Part shown: piece by piece, positions 1 through 9,135 of the stretch
How the letters are laid out: every line of letters starts with the position of its first letter
Numbering within the stretch: position 1 is the stretch's first letter
DNA from: Calothrix sp. NIES-4105
Lineage (GTDB): Bacteria; Cyanobacteriota; Cyanobacteriia; Cyanobacteriales; Nostocaceae
Length of the DNA stretch: 64,000 bases
Reading direction: 5' to 3'
Assembly (NCBI RefSeq): GCF_002368415.1
Contig: NZ_AP018290.1
Location: 10,593,717-10,657,716, forward strand
Notes under the pieces: generated by a model
Database searches by the model: none
The model's input: the letters and a program-made list of their open reading frames with translations, nothing else
What the model was told of the DNA's origin: nothing
Translations under genes and position numbers: made by a program

Positions 1-568
1 GTTCATAATTTGTTGGTTCTACTTCCATTTCATCGAAACATATTTGTTCATGGGTTGTAATCAACGTTTCGTAGGGCTGCATAGAAGAGTTAGATAATCG
101 CAGTATCTGTAAATACTCTCTATCAGTACGGCTTTTTTTATGACGCAAGGTATCTTTTTCATGTAAAAATTGTAAAAGAGCTAAATATAGACATTTACAA
201 GCATCACGATATCTGTTCTGACGATAAAATTCCTGCGACTGCGATAATAAAGCTGTAGAGTTTATTTCCTGTTCGTTTTTTTGACTGCGAACCTCGTTTG
301 ATTGTGCTTCGTTTAACCAAGCGTACAAATGCGGATTAAATTTTTTCCATAGGCGCCACATTAACCACAAAACAAAAAAGCTGACTGCTACCCAAAACAG
401 GAAACTAACCAAGTTTAAAAACCATTGACTAAATCTCAAATTTTGAGAACGATTAGATGTTGGAACATCAAAGCGAGAAAGAAAATATTCTATAGATTCT
501 CCAACTCGCTTTTGAAGTAGGTAAAACTGCCAACCAAGACTCGACGTTTCAAATTCTTGTGCGGACAT
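1..568 (-). CDS. DUF4129 domain protein, 5' part (cut by window edge)
   Basis: The start codon is at 568 on the minus strand and about 189 codons are present before the window ends. The protein begins MSAQEFETSSLGW. One membrane segment (about residues 60-80, rich in F, V, L and W) is followed by a charged linker and a region with the pattern FYRQNRYRDACKCLYLALL, characteristic of the DUF4129 domain. DUF4129 proteins are membrane proteins of unknown function, often grouped with DUF58/MoxR-type genes. It starts 5 bases after the stop of the pentapeptide-repeat gene, so the two are probably cotranscribed. The C-terminus is not visible. Confidence 0.7.
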   Translation of the reverse strand, partial: MSAQEFETSSLGWQFYLLQKRVGESIEYFLSRFDVPTSNRSQNLRFSQWFLNLVSFLFWVAVSFFVLWLMWRLWKKFNPHLYAWLNEAQSNEVRSQKNEQEINSTALLSQSQEFYRQNRYRDACKCLYLALLQFLHEKDTLRHKKSRTDREYLQILRLSNSSMQPYETLITTHEQICFDEMEVEPTNYE

Positions 569-573
569 AGGGA

Positions 574-1923
574 TTACTTTTCTAATTTATTAGGGATACC
601 TTCGCAACCACCAGGTACTGTATTACGGGTTTTTTCGCCACCCCAAGCGCAGCAGTAATAACGTACTGGCTCTGACATGCGCTGAACATTGGTAAAGTCA
701 GCATCTTGCACAACTGCACCAGTGTGTTCACCCGTTTGATAATTAGGAGGGTGAGTTCGACTGCGGGGTGATGCAGTTTCGTGAGAACCATAGAACAAAC
801 GTGTTGTTTTTAAGTCAGAATTTCTCAAGCTCGCTTCGTACAAAATAGCGCGCGATAAGTTGGCTTTAACTAAGTCACAGCCACTAAGGTTAGCACGTAC
901 AAGGTTAGCGTCAGAAAGGTCTGTCCACCGTAAATCTGTACTAGAAAGATCGGCGCCTGCCAATGTTACACCAAGGTCGATAACACGGAGTCCAAAAGCG
1001 CGGTCTTCTGCGTATCCTCCAATACCGTCGAGTATCGCGCGTCCAAGTGTACGGTCACGTTTGAGTGGGGTTAATAATTTCGAGCGTGATAAAAAGCGGA
1101 GTATTTTAGCTTTACCGCTGCCATCGACGCTCCCAAGAATAGCTGCTGTACGTCCTTCAGCTATCGCGCGTTCTTGAGGCCAGTCTTCAAGCTGCCCTTC
1201 TTCGTCGAGTACTAAATCGGAGATACCTTGGAAGTAGGAATCGATAGTTTGCTGCTGGGTAATAATATTTTGTTGGACGGTGAGTAAATTTTGTTGAATA
1301 GTTAGGTCTTTAGATATAACGTACTGGCGCCAAGCTACATAAACAGCAATTATAGCGATAGAAATTTGACCCAAGGCGCCAAACCATTCTCCTAATGCTC
1401 CTCCTGCATCCCAGTTAACGGTTTTGCCCCAACGTAAAATATCATCACCCACTCCCGTAAATTTGATGGCGCCTATTATTCCTATAAATAAAGCAAAAAC
1501 GCCAAATATAACCGCGCGTTCTTGAGGAGAAAACCACTCGTCAAAAACTTCGCGCAACCAAGGGAACAGTATAAACAGCGATATCGCCAAAGTTGCCACG
1601 GTTCCAAGGGCGCCGATAATCCAGATATTTGTAGCAAAGCCAATCAAAATCAACCCAACAGACACAAGGGTGATTAAAAATGCTCTGGGTTGAAGCACAA
1701 CTTGATTATTTGAGCGAATATTTATACCAGAATGCGCTTCTTTTAGAACATTAGTACTTTGTGGAGATTGCAGCGAACTAATAGCAGCAAGGGTTTGCTT
1801 TGCCACAAGTTCCTCTGAGGTAAGACCATTTGCGCTTGCACCTTCAAAGTGATCGGGTTGCAAGTTGTCTTCGGGTGCTTGCTCTGGTAAGCGAGATGAA
1901 TTGGAGTTATTATCAATTGTCAT
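574..1923 (-). CDS. Pentapeptide-repeat membrane protein
   Basis: This 449-residue protein has a low-complexity N-terminus and hydrophobic segments at roughly residues 80-120, 135-155 and 183-200. A coiled stretch rich in Q follows (about 203-230). Near residues 325-380 is a short run of pentapeptide repeats of the A(D/N)Lxx type (ADLSS, TDLRW, ANLVR, ANLSG). The C-terminal tail contains a YYCCAW patch. Pentapeptide repeats fold as a right-handed quadrilateral helix; in membrane proteins of this kind the role is unknown. It is the first gene of a likely operon with the DUF4129 gene. The start at 1923 has a weak purine-rich sequence just upstream. Confidence 0.75.
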   Translation of the reverse strand: MTIDNNSNSSRLPEQAPEDNLQPDHFEGASANGLTSEELVAKQTLAAISSLQSPQSTNVLKEAHSGINIRSNNQVVLQPRAFLITLVSVGLILIGFATNIWIIGALGTVATLAISLFILFPWLREVFDEWFSPQERAVIFGVFALFIGIIGAIKFTGVGDDILRWGKTVNWDAGGALGEWFGALGQISIAIIAVYVAWRQYVISKDLTIQQNLLTVQQNIITQQQTIDSYFQGISDLVLDEEGQLEDWPQERAIAEGRTAAILGSVDGSGKAKILRFLSRSKLLTPLKRDRTLGRAILDGIGGYAEDRAFGLRVIDLGVTLAGADLSSTDLRWTDLSDANLVRANLSGCDLVKANLSRAILYEASLRNSDLKTTRLFYGSHETASPRSRTHPPNYQTGEHTGAVVQDADFTNVQRMSEPVRYYCCAWGGEKTRNTVPGGCEGIPNKLEK

Positions 1924-2220
1924 GCCTTATATTCTCGCTCCCATAGACTCCTTAAACGATATTTCTCCTATCGTATCCGCTACGAGGCGTTTATCGGCAA
2001 GAACCATTGCCCATTTTTTGCTGTTTAAGATTTGTTATTTTCAAGGTAAATTTAACTTCTTTGTGTTGAGCTACTTAATCTCTTTATATTTTCTTCATTA
2101 TTCCCTTGCTTTCTTTTATATTATGTTTATGATTTTTATTCTGTTTGATGGTTAGATACACGTATACTTAAGTAACAAATTTCTTGTATTGTACTTATTA
2201 ATACAATCCTTCAAACAAAA
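1924..2220. other. Intergenic, no gene supported
   Basis: The stretch is AT-rich, mainly T-rich on the plus strand from about 2030 to 2150. It contains the upstream region of the minus-strand pentapeptide gene. I see no convincing gene or structured element. Confidence 0.4.
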
Positions 2221-2481
2221 GTAGCTCTGTCGCCAGATGTCATTGCTCAAGATTTAGCAGGTGAATCAATATTATTAAATCTACAGAGCGAAGAATATTT
2301 CCAGCAAAACGAGGTAGGAACACGGATGTTTTTTTTATTGACATCTTCAGAATCTACCGAGCAAGCGTATCAATTATTACTTCATGAATATGATGTGGAA
2401 CCGCAGCAGTTAAAGCAAAACTTGCTGCAATTCATAGACAAATTACTTGATGCTGGGTTGGTGGAAGTGACTCCTGTGTAG
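2221..2481 (+). pseudogene. PqqD-like protein remnant (no start codon)
   Basis: The frame ending at the TAG at 2479-2481 reads VALSPDVIAQDLAGESILLN, then a conserved EVGTRMF and a C-terminal LLDAGLVEV. This is the layout of PqqD-family peptide-binding chaperones, which deliver peptides to radical-SAM or lasso-peptide enzymes. The frame is open back to about 2174 but has no ATG, GTG or TTG start before the homologous part. I therefore read it as a 5'-decayed gene. It lies next to a broken glycosyltransferase, which suggests one decayed cluster. Confidence 0.5.
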
Positions 2482-2519
2482 AGCCAAGACAACAATACTT
2501 TACTTTTAAGAATCAAATC

Positions 2520-3185
2520 ATGCGTATATTGATGGTTAGTTGTGGGGGTGTTGCAGAACTTGTACCTGTCAAGTACCCTCAACGGGTTAGTCAAGTACTT
2601 GCTCACACCGATATGCTGATAGTGGAAACACCAAATCTGATAGATAAAAGCAAGGCTTTACTAAACAAAGACGGCGAAGTCTCCTTAATTCCCTTGGGGA
2701 CAAACCCACAACATTTTCGTCCTCTGGTTGGTCAGGACTTGGCAAAGTGGCGCCGATCTGTACTTAAAATATCTGAAGAAACTATAGTTTTACTATCGCC
2801 GCGCGGTTGGGCTAAACTTTACAACCACGAGATGATATTTACAGCCTATGCTCAAGCTTACCCCCATTTTCACAAACCTACCTGTCTGGCTTTTTTCTAG
2901 CTAAAGCGTAGTCCCAAAGAGCAAACAGTGGCTATTTACAAAAGTATGTTAGGGCAAGCAGAACAGCTCAACCTCACAGACAAACTCCGCTGGATGCCTA
3001 ACCTACCCGATATTTGGATGCCTACAGGCTACAACATTGCAGATGTAGTGATTAATTATCCTGTTCACGATGCCTTTCCTGCAACTGTGATGGAAGCAGT
3101 GGCTTGTCAACGCCCGGTGATTAGCACAAGCAGAGAGATGAGCTTTCTTATGTTTGCCACATGCCGTGAAAAGTCAGGTTTTTAG
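2520..3185 (+). pseudogene. GT4-type glycosyltransferase, interrupted and truncated
   Basis: Two reading stretches lie in the same frame, 2520-2900 and 2928-3185, separated only by a TAG at 2898-2900. The first has VETPNLIDKSKALL and SLIPLGTNPQHFRP, typical of the middle of group-1 (GT4) glycosyltransferases. The second has DAFPATVMEAVACQRPVI, the family's nucleotide-sugar-binding E-x7-E region. The N-terminal Rossmann start and the C-terminal end are both missing; after ISTSREMS the sequence turns into unrelated residues. It is a degraded gene with an in-frame stop and both ends lost. Confidence 0.7.
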
Positions 3186-3691
3186 TATACATACAAAGAC
3201 TATGCATTTGATTGTGACTGATGGCGCCAAATGGAAAGGCGCGCGCTTTAACTTCCTCGGTATTTATGAGTCATTATGGTTATACACCCAAGCTTTGTAT
3301 TGGGTTTACTGTATAATACAAAAAAACTAAATTTGATTTTAGGTATGCTATGACATCGACACGCAGAAAAGTGTCAAGAAGGATACTATTTTTATTGATT
3401 TTTATAAACTTCTCTTTACAAGTGTCAAAAAATAATATCATCTAAATATAGATAAATAATTGATTAAGAAAAAAGCTTAATCGATTGCTAACTATTGCTT
3501 GATGTTAAAGGATAGATTTTTGACAAAAATATGAAGTACTTGCAAAGAGTTTGTGTAATTGAGCTAAAGTCAAGCAAAAAAATGCTTATCATGATAATAA
3601 TTTCATGACAAATAAAAAGAATAAATAAAGTGTAATTGAATAGTAATGCATCTTACTTTTTTAATCAGGATACAAGTTTTAAGATCATAAT
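3186..3691 (+). other. Intergenic region before TPR gene
   Basis: No gene was found in these 500 AT-rich bases. One GGCGCC lies at 3223. A perfect palindrome, TTATCATGATAA, at 3586-3597 followed by more TAATAATTT resembles a Fur-box core and lies about 95 bases before the TPR gene. Regulation by Fur is only a guess. Confidence 0.3.
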
Positions 3692-4456
3692 ATGTACGAA
3701 ATATATAGGTACAAAATGACTGATTCGGGAAGTTTTGCTGCCTCTGGCCTAATAGCACTGCTGATGTTTGGCTGTAGTAATGTGGCGCCATCAAAAGAAT
3801 ATACAAAACAAGCGGTGCAGGAATCTAACGTAGCGCAACTACTAACCGAAGCTCAAACAACTCAGCAAGTAGACAAATTGTTTCGCCAAGCTAACAGTTT
3901 ATTAGATGCCCATTTATACAATAATGCCATAGTAATGTATGATGAAGTACTAAAAATTAGACCGAACAAAGCGGAAGCATGGATTAATCGCGGTAACGCA
4001 TTAACCGTTTTACAAAAAAACGAAGATGCAATCGCGTCTTATGATAATGCAGTTAAAATCAATCCACAGCTTACTACAGCTTGGTTTAACCGAGGTAACG
4101 TTCTTAGCGAACTGAAGCGTTATACTGAAGCTATTGCATCTTACGACAAATCGATTGCAATTGAACCAGACAAAGAAGAAGCTTGGATAAACCGAGGTAT
4201 CGCTCTAGCAAAGCTACACCGCTATACTGAAGCAATTGCCGCATACGACAAAGCAATTGCGATCAATCCGAAAAAACATTTAATTTATTACAATAAAGCA
4301 TGTGCCTATGCCTTGCAAAACAGCCACGAAGAAGCCATCAAAAACCTGCAACTAGCCATCAACTTGCAACCGACTAGATACAAAAATCTAGCCAAATCTG
4401 ACACAGACTTTACTGCACTACGTCAAGACAAGCGCTTCCAGGACTTACTTAATTAA
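3692..4456 (+). CDS. TPR-repeat lipoprotein
   Basis: The 254-residue protein carries a short N-terminal hydrophobic segment ending in LLMFGC, a plausible lipobox, so it is probably lipid-anchored. The start at 3692 is preferred over the internal ATG at 3716 because only the longer form has basic residues before the hydrophobic core. From about residue 60 there are four to five tetratricopeptide repeats with the usual W-INRG-A...EAI-Y-KAI-I-P pattern. TPRs are protein-protein interaction scaffolds; the partner is unknown. The C-terminal DFTALRQDKRFQDLL tail is common in cyanobacterial TPR proteins. Confidence 0.8.
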   Translation: MYEIYRYKMTDSGSFAASGLIALLMFGCSNVAPSKEYTKQAVQESNVAQLLTEAQTTQQVDKLFRQANSLLDAHLYNNAIVMYDEVLKIRPNKAEAWINRGNALTVLQKNEDAIASYDNAVKINPQLTTAWFNRGNVLSELKRYTEAIASYDKSIAIEPDKEEAWINRGIALAKLHRYTEAIAAYDKAIAINPKKHLIYYNKACAYALQNSHEEAIKNLQLAINLQPTRYKNLAKSDTDFTALRQDKRFQDLLN

Positions 4457-4552
4457 CCTGCAACTATGATATAAACTTTAAAATTACCACCGTAGGTTGG
4501 GTTAAGCTATAGTGTAACCCAACACCAAATATTTAAAACAACACTAATAACT

Positions 4553-4672
4553 ATGATTGTTTATGGTATCAAAAGCTTGCGCGCCCTACGAGTACATTGG
4601 ATACTCCAAGAGCTAAATATCCTTCAGAAAACCTGCAAAGTCGAAATGCCTTTCAATTTACCAATATTGTAA
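4553..4672 (+). pseudogene. Possible glutathione S-transferase N-terminal remnant
   Basis: A 39-codon frame beginning MIVYGIKSLRALRVHWILQEL resembles the beta1-alpha1 start of GST-like proteins, where S/R-x-R-V-x-W-x-L-x-E-L is typical. It then loses resemblance and stops. It sits 57 bases before the FMN reductase gene. The match is short, so this call is tentative. Confidence 0.3.
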
Positions 4673-4729
4673 ACCAAACAAATTTTCCAAAAACGGTAAA
4701 TAATTAAGTAAGTCGTTTGGGTAAAATCT

Positions 4730-5275
4730 ATGGATGTGCAAATCCTCGCCATATCTGGTAGCCTCAGAGCAGTGTCATCAAACACAGCAGTTTTACGCGC
4801 GGCTGCAATTTTGGTGCCATCTAATGTAAAAATTACTTTTTACTCAGGACTTGGCGAGTTACCACATTTTAACCCAGATATTGACATTGAGCCGGCGCCG
4901 CTTCAAGTTGATGCCTTTCGTAAACAACTAAAACAATCCGACGGTATATTAATTTCTAGTCCAGAATACGCGCATGGTGTCCCAGGTTCAATGAAAAACG
5001 CTCTCGACTGGTTAGTTGGTAGTGGTGAACTCGTAGAAAAACCCGTAGCACTTATAAATACATCCCCACGCGCGACTATTGCCTTAGCTTCTTTAACGGA
5101 AATATTGACAGTAATGTCAGCAAAAATTATTGATAAAGCAAATGTTACACTGCCAATTGCAGGAACTGGGTTAGATGAAGTCGGTATTGCTTCGCACCCT
5201 GATATGTCAGCCTGTTTAAAACTTGTCATCGAAGAATTGGCGAATCATATTACTAAAAGCAAACAGATTAAGTAA
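4730..5275 (+). CDS. NADPH-dependent FMN reductase (flavodoxin-like fold)
   Basis: The 181-residue protein starts with ILAISGSLRAVSSNTAVLRA, the FMN-phosphate-binding loop (GSLRxxSxN) of the NADPH-dependent FMN reductase family (ChrR/SsuE/azoreductase-like). SSPEYAHGVPGSMKNALDW is the second conserved flavin-binding loop. Such enzymes reduce flavin, quinones or metals in the cytosol with NAD(P)H. Length and both motifs are complete. No operon partner is evident. Confidence 0.85.
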   Translation: MDVQILAISGSLRAVSSNTAVLRAAAILVPSNVKITFYSGLGELPHFNPDIDIEPAPLQVDAFRKQLKQSDGILISSPEYAHGVPGSMKNALDWLVGSGELVEKPVALINTSPRATIALASLTEILTVMSAKIIDKANVTLPIAGTGLDEVGIASHPDMSACLKLVIEELANHITKSKQIK

Positions 5276-5377
5276 AGTTAATAGCTATAGACTGGAACAA
5301 GTCAACTGCGTATTTAATATTTTATAACTTTTCTGCGCGTAGCTATCATACCGCCTATTTAAAAGTATGTTTTTATA

Positions 5378-5476
5378 CAGTCAGTTCCCGCTCACCTACC
5401 AGTTAAGCGTACTACACTTGCTCGCATTTTAAAGCAGGCACGCTTAGATTTGGAACAATTTCTCGAACTGCTGTAG
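5378..5476 (+). pseudogene. HicA toxin C-terminal remnant
   Basis: The last 32 codons before the TAG at 5474 read VPAHLPVKRTTLARILKQA and end in LEQFLELL. This closely follows the C-terminus of HicA mRNA-interferase toxins (VPxHxxxLxxGTLxxILKQAGLxxxEF). The N-terminal half with the catalytic histidine region is absent, and no HicB gene is adjacent. I read it as a fossil of a toxin-antitoxin locus. Confidence 0.5.
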
Positions 5477-5528
5477 TTAATTTTGAACAAATAAATTGCC
5501 TACTAATGCTTGAATTAACTCAATACAC

Positions 5529-6215
5529 TTAAATATTGTTAGCAATAAATATTACTGAAGCAGGCTTTTGTGTTTTTAGATGGATAGGTTCACGGATTTC
5601 AAGCAAACGTAATCCATTATCGTTAAACAACTTGACCCAACTCTCTAAAGTTCTAAAATACCACGGCACCGGGTCAGTAAAATCATCACTGAATCCTGCC
5701 CAAGAACCTTGTCTCCAACCATCCTTATATGAAAAATCACCACAAGCGACTAAAGGATGAAGCGTCTGGATAATAAATAAACCGTTAGGGTTAAGCAGTG
5801 TTTTAACTGTTTTAAATAATCCTTCTACAGATTCTTTACCGAACAGAGCAAAGTTACAAACAACAACATCAACAGAAATATTAAGTTGACCTTGCTGTAT
5901 TTGTTCGTAAGATAATAAATAAAACTCTCCCCCTCCAGCTTGTTTGGCTTTTTCTATAAGTTCTGGAACTACATCTACACCAATTACGCGAAGTCCCTCA
6001 ATCGCAAGTTCACGAGTTAACCATCCTTCCCCACACCCTAAGTCAAGCACAGATTGTGGGGAAGAACTCATTACTGCATCGATTATTGCTTGATTAGTAA
6101 TTAGCTTGCGACTCTCAATTTCTCCAGAACGTACTGCGTTTGTCCAAGGTGATGCATTTTTGCACCAAGAATCAATTATTTTTGCATCGCTGAGTAGTTC
6201 AATATTCATATCCAT
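5529..6215 (-). CDS. Class I SAM-dependent methyltransferase
   Basis: The 228-residue protein has motif I VLDLGCGEGWLTRELA near residue 57, the acidic VIGVDVVPELIEKA end of beta2, and motif IV around VDVVVCNFALFG. These define a class I Rossmann-fold methyltransferase using S-adenosylmethionine. The substrate cannot be inferred. Two adjacent in-frame ATGs (MDM) leave the exact start uncertain by two codons. It stands alone on the minus strand. Confidence 0.8.
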   Translation of the reverse strand: MDMNIELLSDAKIIDSWCKNASPWTNAVRSGEIESRKLITNQAIIDAVMSSSPQSVLDLGCGEGWLTRELAIEGLRVIGVDVVPELIEKAKQAGGGEFYLLSYEQIQQGQLNISVDVVVCNFALFGKESVEGLFKTVKTLLNPNGLFIIQTLHPLVACGDFSYKDGWRQGSWAGFSDDFTDPVPWYFRTLESWVKLFNDNGLRLLEIREPIHLKTQKPASVIFIANNI

Positions 6216-6401
6216 CTGCTGTTACCCATATATATTTTCTAAAGTTGAAAAAAGAGAGGTGTTGATTACCCCTCAATAAATTTATCGCGCGCTATGCAAT
6301 GCTCTCTAACAAATCAAATACTTCTGTGAGTAGTTGCTTAAGTTGGTACAACTTCCAATTTTGTTCACACACAAACACTTCTGGTTTTATATTTATTTAC
6401 A

Positions 6402-6560
6402 ATGCCACTGCCAAAGAAAGACAAACCATTAACCAAGCAATTAAGCGTCAGAGTAACACCAGAAATTTACGAACGAGTAAAAATGGTACCTAATCATCAA
6501 GACAAGCTGAGGGCACTTATCCAGCAGTGGCTAGAAAATTTAGAACAAGAGCAAGAGTAG
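6402..6560 (+). CDS. Small ribbon-helix-helix-like protein (52 aa)
   Basis: A short frame from ATG 6402 to TAG 6558-6560 encodes MPLPKKDKPLTKQLSVRVTP followed by EIYERVK and a C-terminal helix ending LIQQWLENLEQEQE. The pattern of a polar beta strand (KQLSVRVT) followed by two helices is like small CopG/MetJ DNA-binding proteins. No toxin partner is adjacent. It is convergent with the GNAT gene whose stop begins at 6565. The call rests on fold-like pattern, not on a recognised family. Confidence 0.5.
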   Translation: MPLPKKDKPLTKQLSVRVTPEIYERVKMVPNHQDKLRALIQQWLENLEQEQE

Positions 6561-6564
6561 ATTT

Positions 6565-7026
6565 TTAACTTCTTGAATCGGTATTCGGTATCCATATATA
6601 TTCAATGTTGGTTTGCCCATTAACTGGGTTTACTCCTAATTTTCCAGCGACAAAACCGTGTTTTTCATAAAACTTGCGCGCTTGTAGATTTTGTTGAAGC
6701 GTTGTTAATGACAAACCGAGTGGGCAAATTCTTTTTGCTTTGTTGAGTAAAGCTGTTCCTATCCCTATTCCTTGTACATCAACATCTACAAAAATCTGCT
6801 CTAAAATTCCTTTTATTTGGTTAATAACTATGAAACCAACTATCCGACTTTGATTTTCAGCTACCCATGCAGTGCTATTTATTGCTAAATCATTCTTAAA
6901 TCGAAACTTCCACGCTTCAAATGGCTGTGGATGCTTCAATTCAGGAAACATATTACTCCAGCTTTTATACCAGAGCGTAACAACTGTATCTAAATCATTT
7001 TCTGTATAATACCGTATCGTAACCAT
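6565..7026 (-). CDS. GNAT family N-acetyltransferase
   Basis: The 153-residue protein begins MVTIRYYTENDLDTVVTLW, a typical GNAT first strand and helix. Motif A, EQIFVDVDVQGIGIGTALL, carries the acetyl-CoA pyrophosphate loop (QGIGIG). LSLTTLQQNLQARKFYEKHGF is motif B. It transfers an acetyl group from acetyl-CoA to an unknown amine. Length is normal and the gene appears intact. Confidence 0.85.
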   Translation of the reverse strand: MVTIRYYTENDLDTVVTLWYKSWSNMFPELKHPQPFEAWKFRFKNDLAINSTAWVAENQSRIVGFIVINQIKGILEQIFVDVDVQGIGIGTALLNKAKRICPLGLSLTTLQQNLQARKFYEKHGFVAGKLGVNPVNGQTNIEYIWIPNTDSRS

Positions 7027-7047
7027 ATCTTTACTTTTGTTCTCAAT

Positions 7048-7137
7048 ATATAGCAGTCCTAAATCATTCGTAAAATTCTTCTATGTATACACATAATGCC
7101 CGAAACCTCGTAGAGACGTTACATGTAACGTCTCTAC
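7048..7137. repeat. Dispersed repeat ending in a 28-bp perfect palindrome (copy 1)
   Basis: A leader reading AGCAGTCCTAAATCATTCGT and AAAATTC is followed by a perfect 28-bp palindrome at 7110-7137 with arms GTAGAGACGTTACA/TGTAACGTCTCTAC. The same leader-plus-hairpin layout recurs at 8332-8396 and 50026-50091. In RNA it would form a strong hairpin. Confidence 0.7.
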
Positions 7138-7317
7138 ATGTATCACATGGATACCCGAACTTTTGCGATGCCTTACATAAACTCGCCCATCATAAATTCT
7201 CAAATAAGTATATAAAAATGTTTATACGTATATTCAATCACGTAACTTCGACGCATAGACAAAGACTTATTAAATAGAACCCTTACGGCTAAAGCAAAAA
7301 AAGCATTTTAATTCAAA

Positions 7318-7337
7318 TGAGAATGATAATATTAATG
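7318..7337. promoter_or_regulatory. Possible Fur-like site
   Basis: TGAGAATGATAATATTAAT resembles a degenerate Fur box (TGATAAT-N-ATTATCA) with several mismatches. It lies about 115 bases upstream of the broken Rpn-type gene. Base composition alone could produce such a match. Confidence 0.2.
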
Positions 7338-7451
7338 TTCTAGTTGTTTTTATTGAACTAGGTAGTACATATTCAAAAAAGAGTCTTATAGTATTCATAC
7401 GTCAATCTAATCGGAATTGATGTTGATTTTTATACAGGGAAAGTGTAACCA

Positions 7452-8331
7452 ATGGCACAACCAGCCGATATTAGTTCTAAACGCATCATTGGACTTGAAC
7501 CAGTTCAATGGGCACAATGGATTACTGGTAGCTCAAACATTACAGTTAAAGAAGTTGTCAACTCAGAATTCCAATGGGTAAGTCGTGACAGTGACGTTCT
7601 GATTAAAGCTAGCAATCCACAACATGGTGATTTTTTTATCCTGAATGAGTTGCAGCTACGTTACAAAGCTAAGATGCCTAGACGGGTGCGTGCGTATACA
7701 GGTTTGGCTGAGGAGAAGTACGAATTACCAGTTTACCCAGTTCTAATCAATTTTATTAAAGACAGCAATACCTCCATACCTACTAAGTTCAAGTCAAAGT
7801 TCATGGGTTTGGTCGCACCTGATCGACTACCGAGTAATAAATCTATGGGAAGTTGACGTGCAGTTAGCTTTCCAACAAGTTTCTTCTTTGATACCATTTG
7901 CGCCGATTTTAAAGAATGGGGATAATCAAGAAACAATCCAACAAGCATTGCGAGTCATGCGCGCGGATGAAAAATTGAATGAGCTTGAAACTGTTTTGGG
8001 TTTCTTTGCTACATTTGTATTAGATAGCGCGATAGTTCAAAGTATTATGGGATGGGATATGGCAATACTACAAGAATCTCCTTGGTATCAGCAAATTTGC
8101 AAAGAATCCGAAGAAATAGGTGAGCAACGAGGAAAGGCAATAGGTGAGCAACGAGGTGAGCAACGAGGAGTAATTTCCGCAATCGAGTTGGGAATTGAGT
8201 TAAAATTCGGCGCCGAAGGTTTAGAGTTAATGGAAGCTGTTTCTCAAATAGGTGATTTAGAAAAACTCAAAACAATTAGAAACGCAATTAAAAACGCACA
8301 AAATTTAGATGAATTGCGACAGCTAATTTAA
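7452..8331 (+). pseudogene. Rpn-family nuclease/transposase-like gene, frameshifted
   Basis: The first frame (7452-7856) begins MAQPADISSKRIIGLEPVQW and contains SRDSDVLIKA and GDFFILNELQLRYKAKMPRR. These match the PD-(D/E)XK core of the Rpn recombination-promoting nuclease family common in cyanobacteria. Near 7815-7822 similarity moves to the +1 frame (YRVINLWEVDVQLAFQQ), which continues into 7858-8331. The C-terminal part has an EEIGEQRGKAIGEQRGEQRG repeat typical of the family. The gene is therefore split by a small indel and probably inactive. A hand check of both frames supports the shift. Confidence 0.75.
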
Positions 8332-8396
8332 TATAGCAGTCCTAAATTATTCGTAAAATTCATGCATTGTAGAAACCGGATTAATACGGTTTCTAC
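8332..8396. repeat. Dispersed hairpin repeat (copy 2)
   Basis: The leader TATAGCAGTCCTAAATTATT matches the copy at 7048. It is followed by a hairpin with 10-bp arms GTAGAAACCG (8369-8378) and CGGTTTCTAC (8387-8396). It directly follows the Rpn-type gene and may also act as a transcription terminator. Confidence 0.65.
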
Positions 8397-8428
8397 GAAT
8401 ATAATGTTTTATTTTGTTTTGCCTTTAA

Positions 8429-9040
8429 TCATTGAAATATTGGTTCTAAATATCTAATTAATACCAATTTAGTTTCTATCACGATTTTTTGCCGCATTTG
8501 CTCATCTTGATTCCAATAAAATAACTGTAAAGCGCTTGCTATTTCTACTACCATTAATGCCATCAGGCGCCGCTGCGAGGCTTCTATATTTGATTGCCGT
8601 AACGCTAAAAAGGTATCAAATAACACAGCGATTTCATTATCTAAATGCCGATTCATTGTTTGTAATTGAGGAAAAGCTTGTGACTGCAAAAAAATAATCC
8701 TGGCAGCCAGATTGTTTGAGTAAAAAATATCACATAAATCTACAGCTTCATTAATAATGTTAACCAGCGGTTTATCCACATTGTTGGGATGAAAAATTTC
8801 GGTAAACAAGGCTTTTAGCTCAGACGCATACCTTTCTCCCAAAGCATGTAAAATTGCTGATTTATCAGGGAAAAATCTGTACAACGACCCAATGGAAGTA
8901 TTAGCCTGCACAGCAATTAATTCCGTACTTGCCATCTCATAGCCAACTTCCTCAAAAACCAGAGCAGCTGCATCTAAGATTTGATTGAATCGCAGACGAC
9001 TGCGAGCTTGCTGAGGTAAACGGCGTAAAGGTTCAGGCAT
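8429..9040 (-). CDS. TetR/AcrR family transcriptional regulator
   Basis: The 203-residue protein has an N-terminal TetR helix-turn-helix (about residues 15-60) with ILDAAALVFEEVGYEMAST and TSIGSLYRFFPDKSAILHAL. The rest is a helical ligand-binding domain. TetR proteins are homodimeric repressors released by small molecules. It is divergent from a GNAT gene, and the shared intergenic region holds two copies of a TGAGAA-A-TTCTC palindrome, its likely operator. No effector can be inferred. Confidence 0.85.
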   Translation of the reverse strand: MPEPLRRLPQQARSRLRFNQILDAAALVFEEVGYEMASTELIAVQANTSIGSLYRFFPDKSAILHALGERYASELKALFTEIFHPNNVDKPLVNIINEAVDLCDIFYSNNLAARIIFLQSQAFPQLQTMNRHLDNEIAVLFDTFLALRQSNIEASQRRLMALMVVEIASALQLFYWNQDEQMRQKIVIETKLVLIRYLEPIFQ

Positions 9041-9135
9041 TTGTCACTTGGGAAATATGAATAAAAAATAGTACTCATCCAATTCAAGAGAGTTTTCTAC
9101 AAATAATCACATTTTACCCTCCCGAAAACTGCTAC

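Noticed and set aside
1927-2007. 26-codon minus-strand frame just before the pentapeptide gene
   Set aside because: It has a start and stop close to the next gene and could be a leader peptide, but composition and length give no real support.
1865-2155. 96-codon plus-strand frame over the pentapeptide gene start
   Set aside because: Its first part is antisense to a well-supported gene and the rest is low-complexity F/L/I from T-rich DNA.
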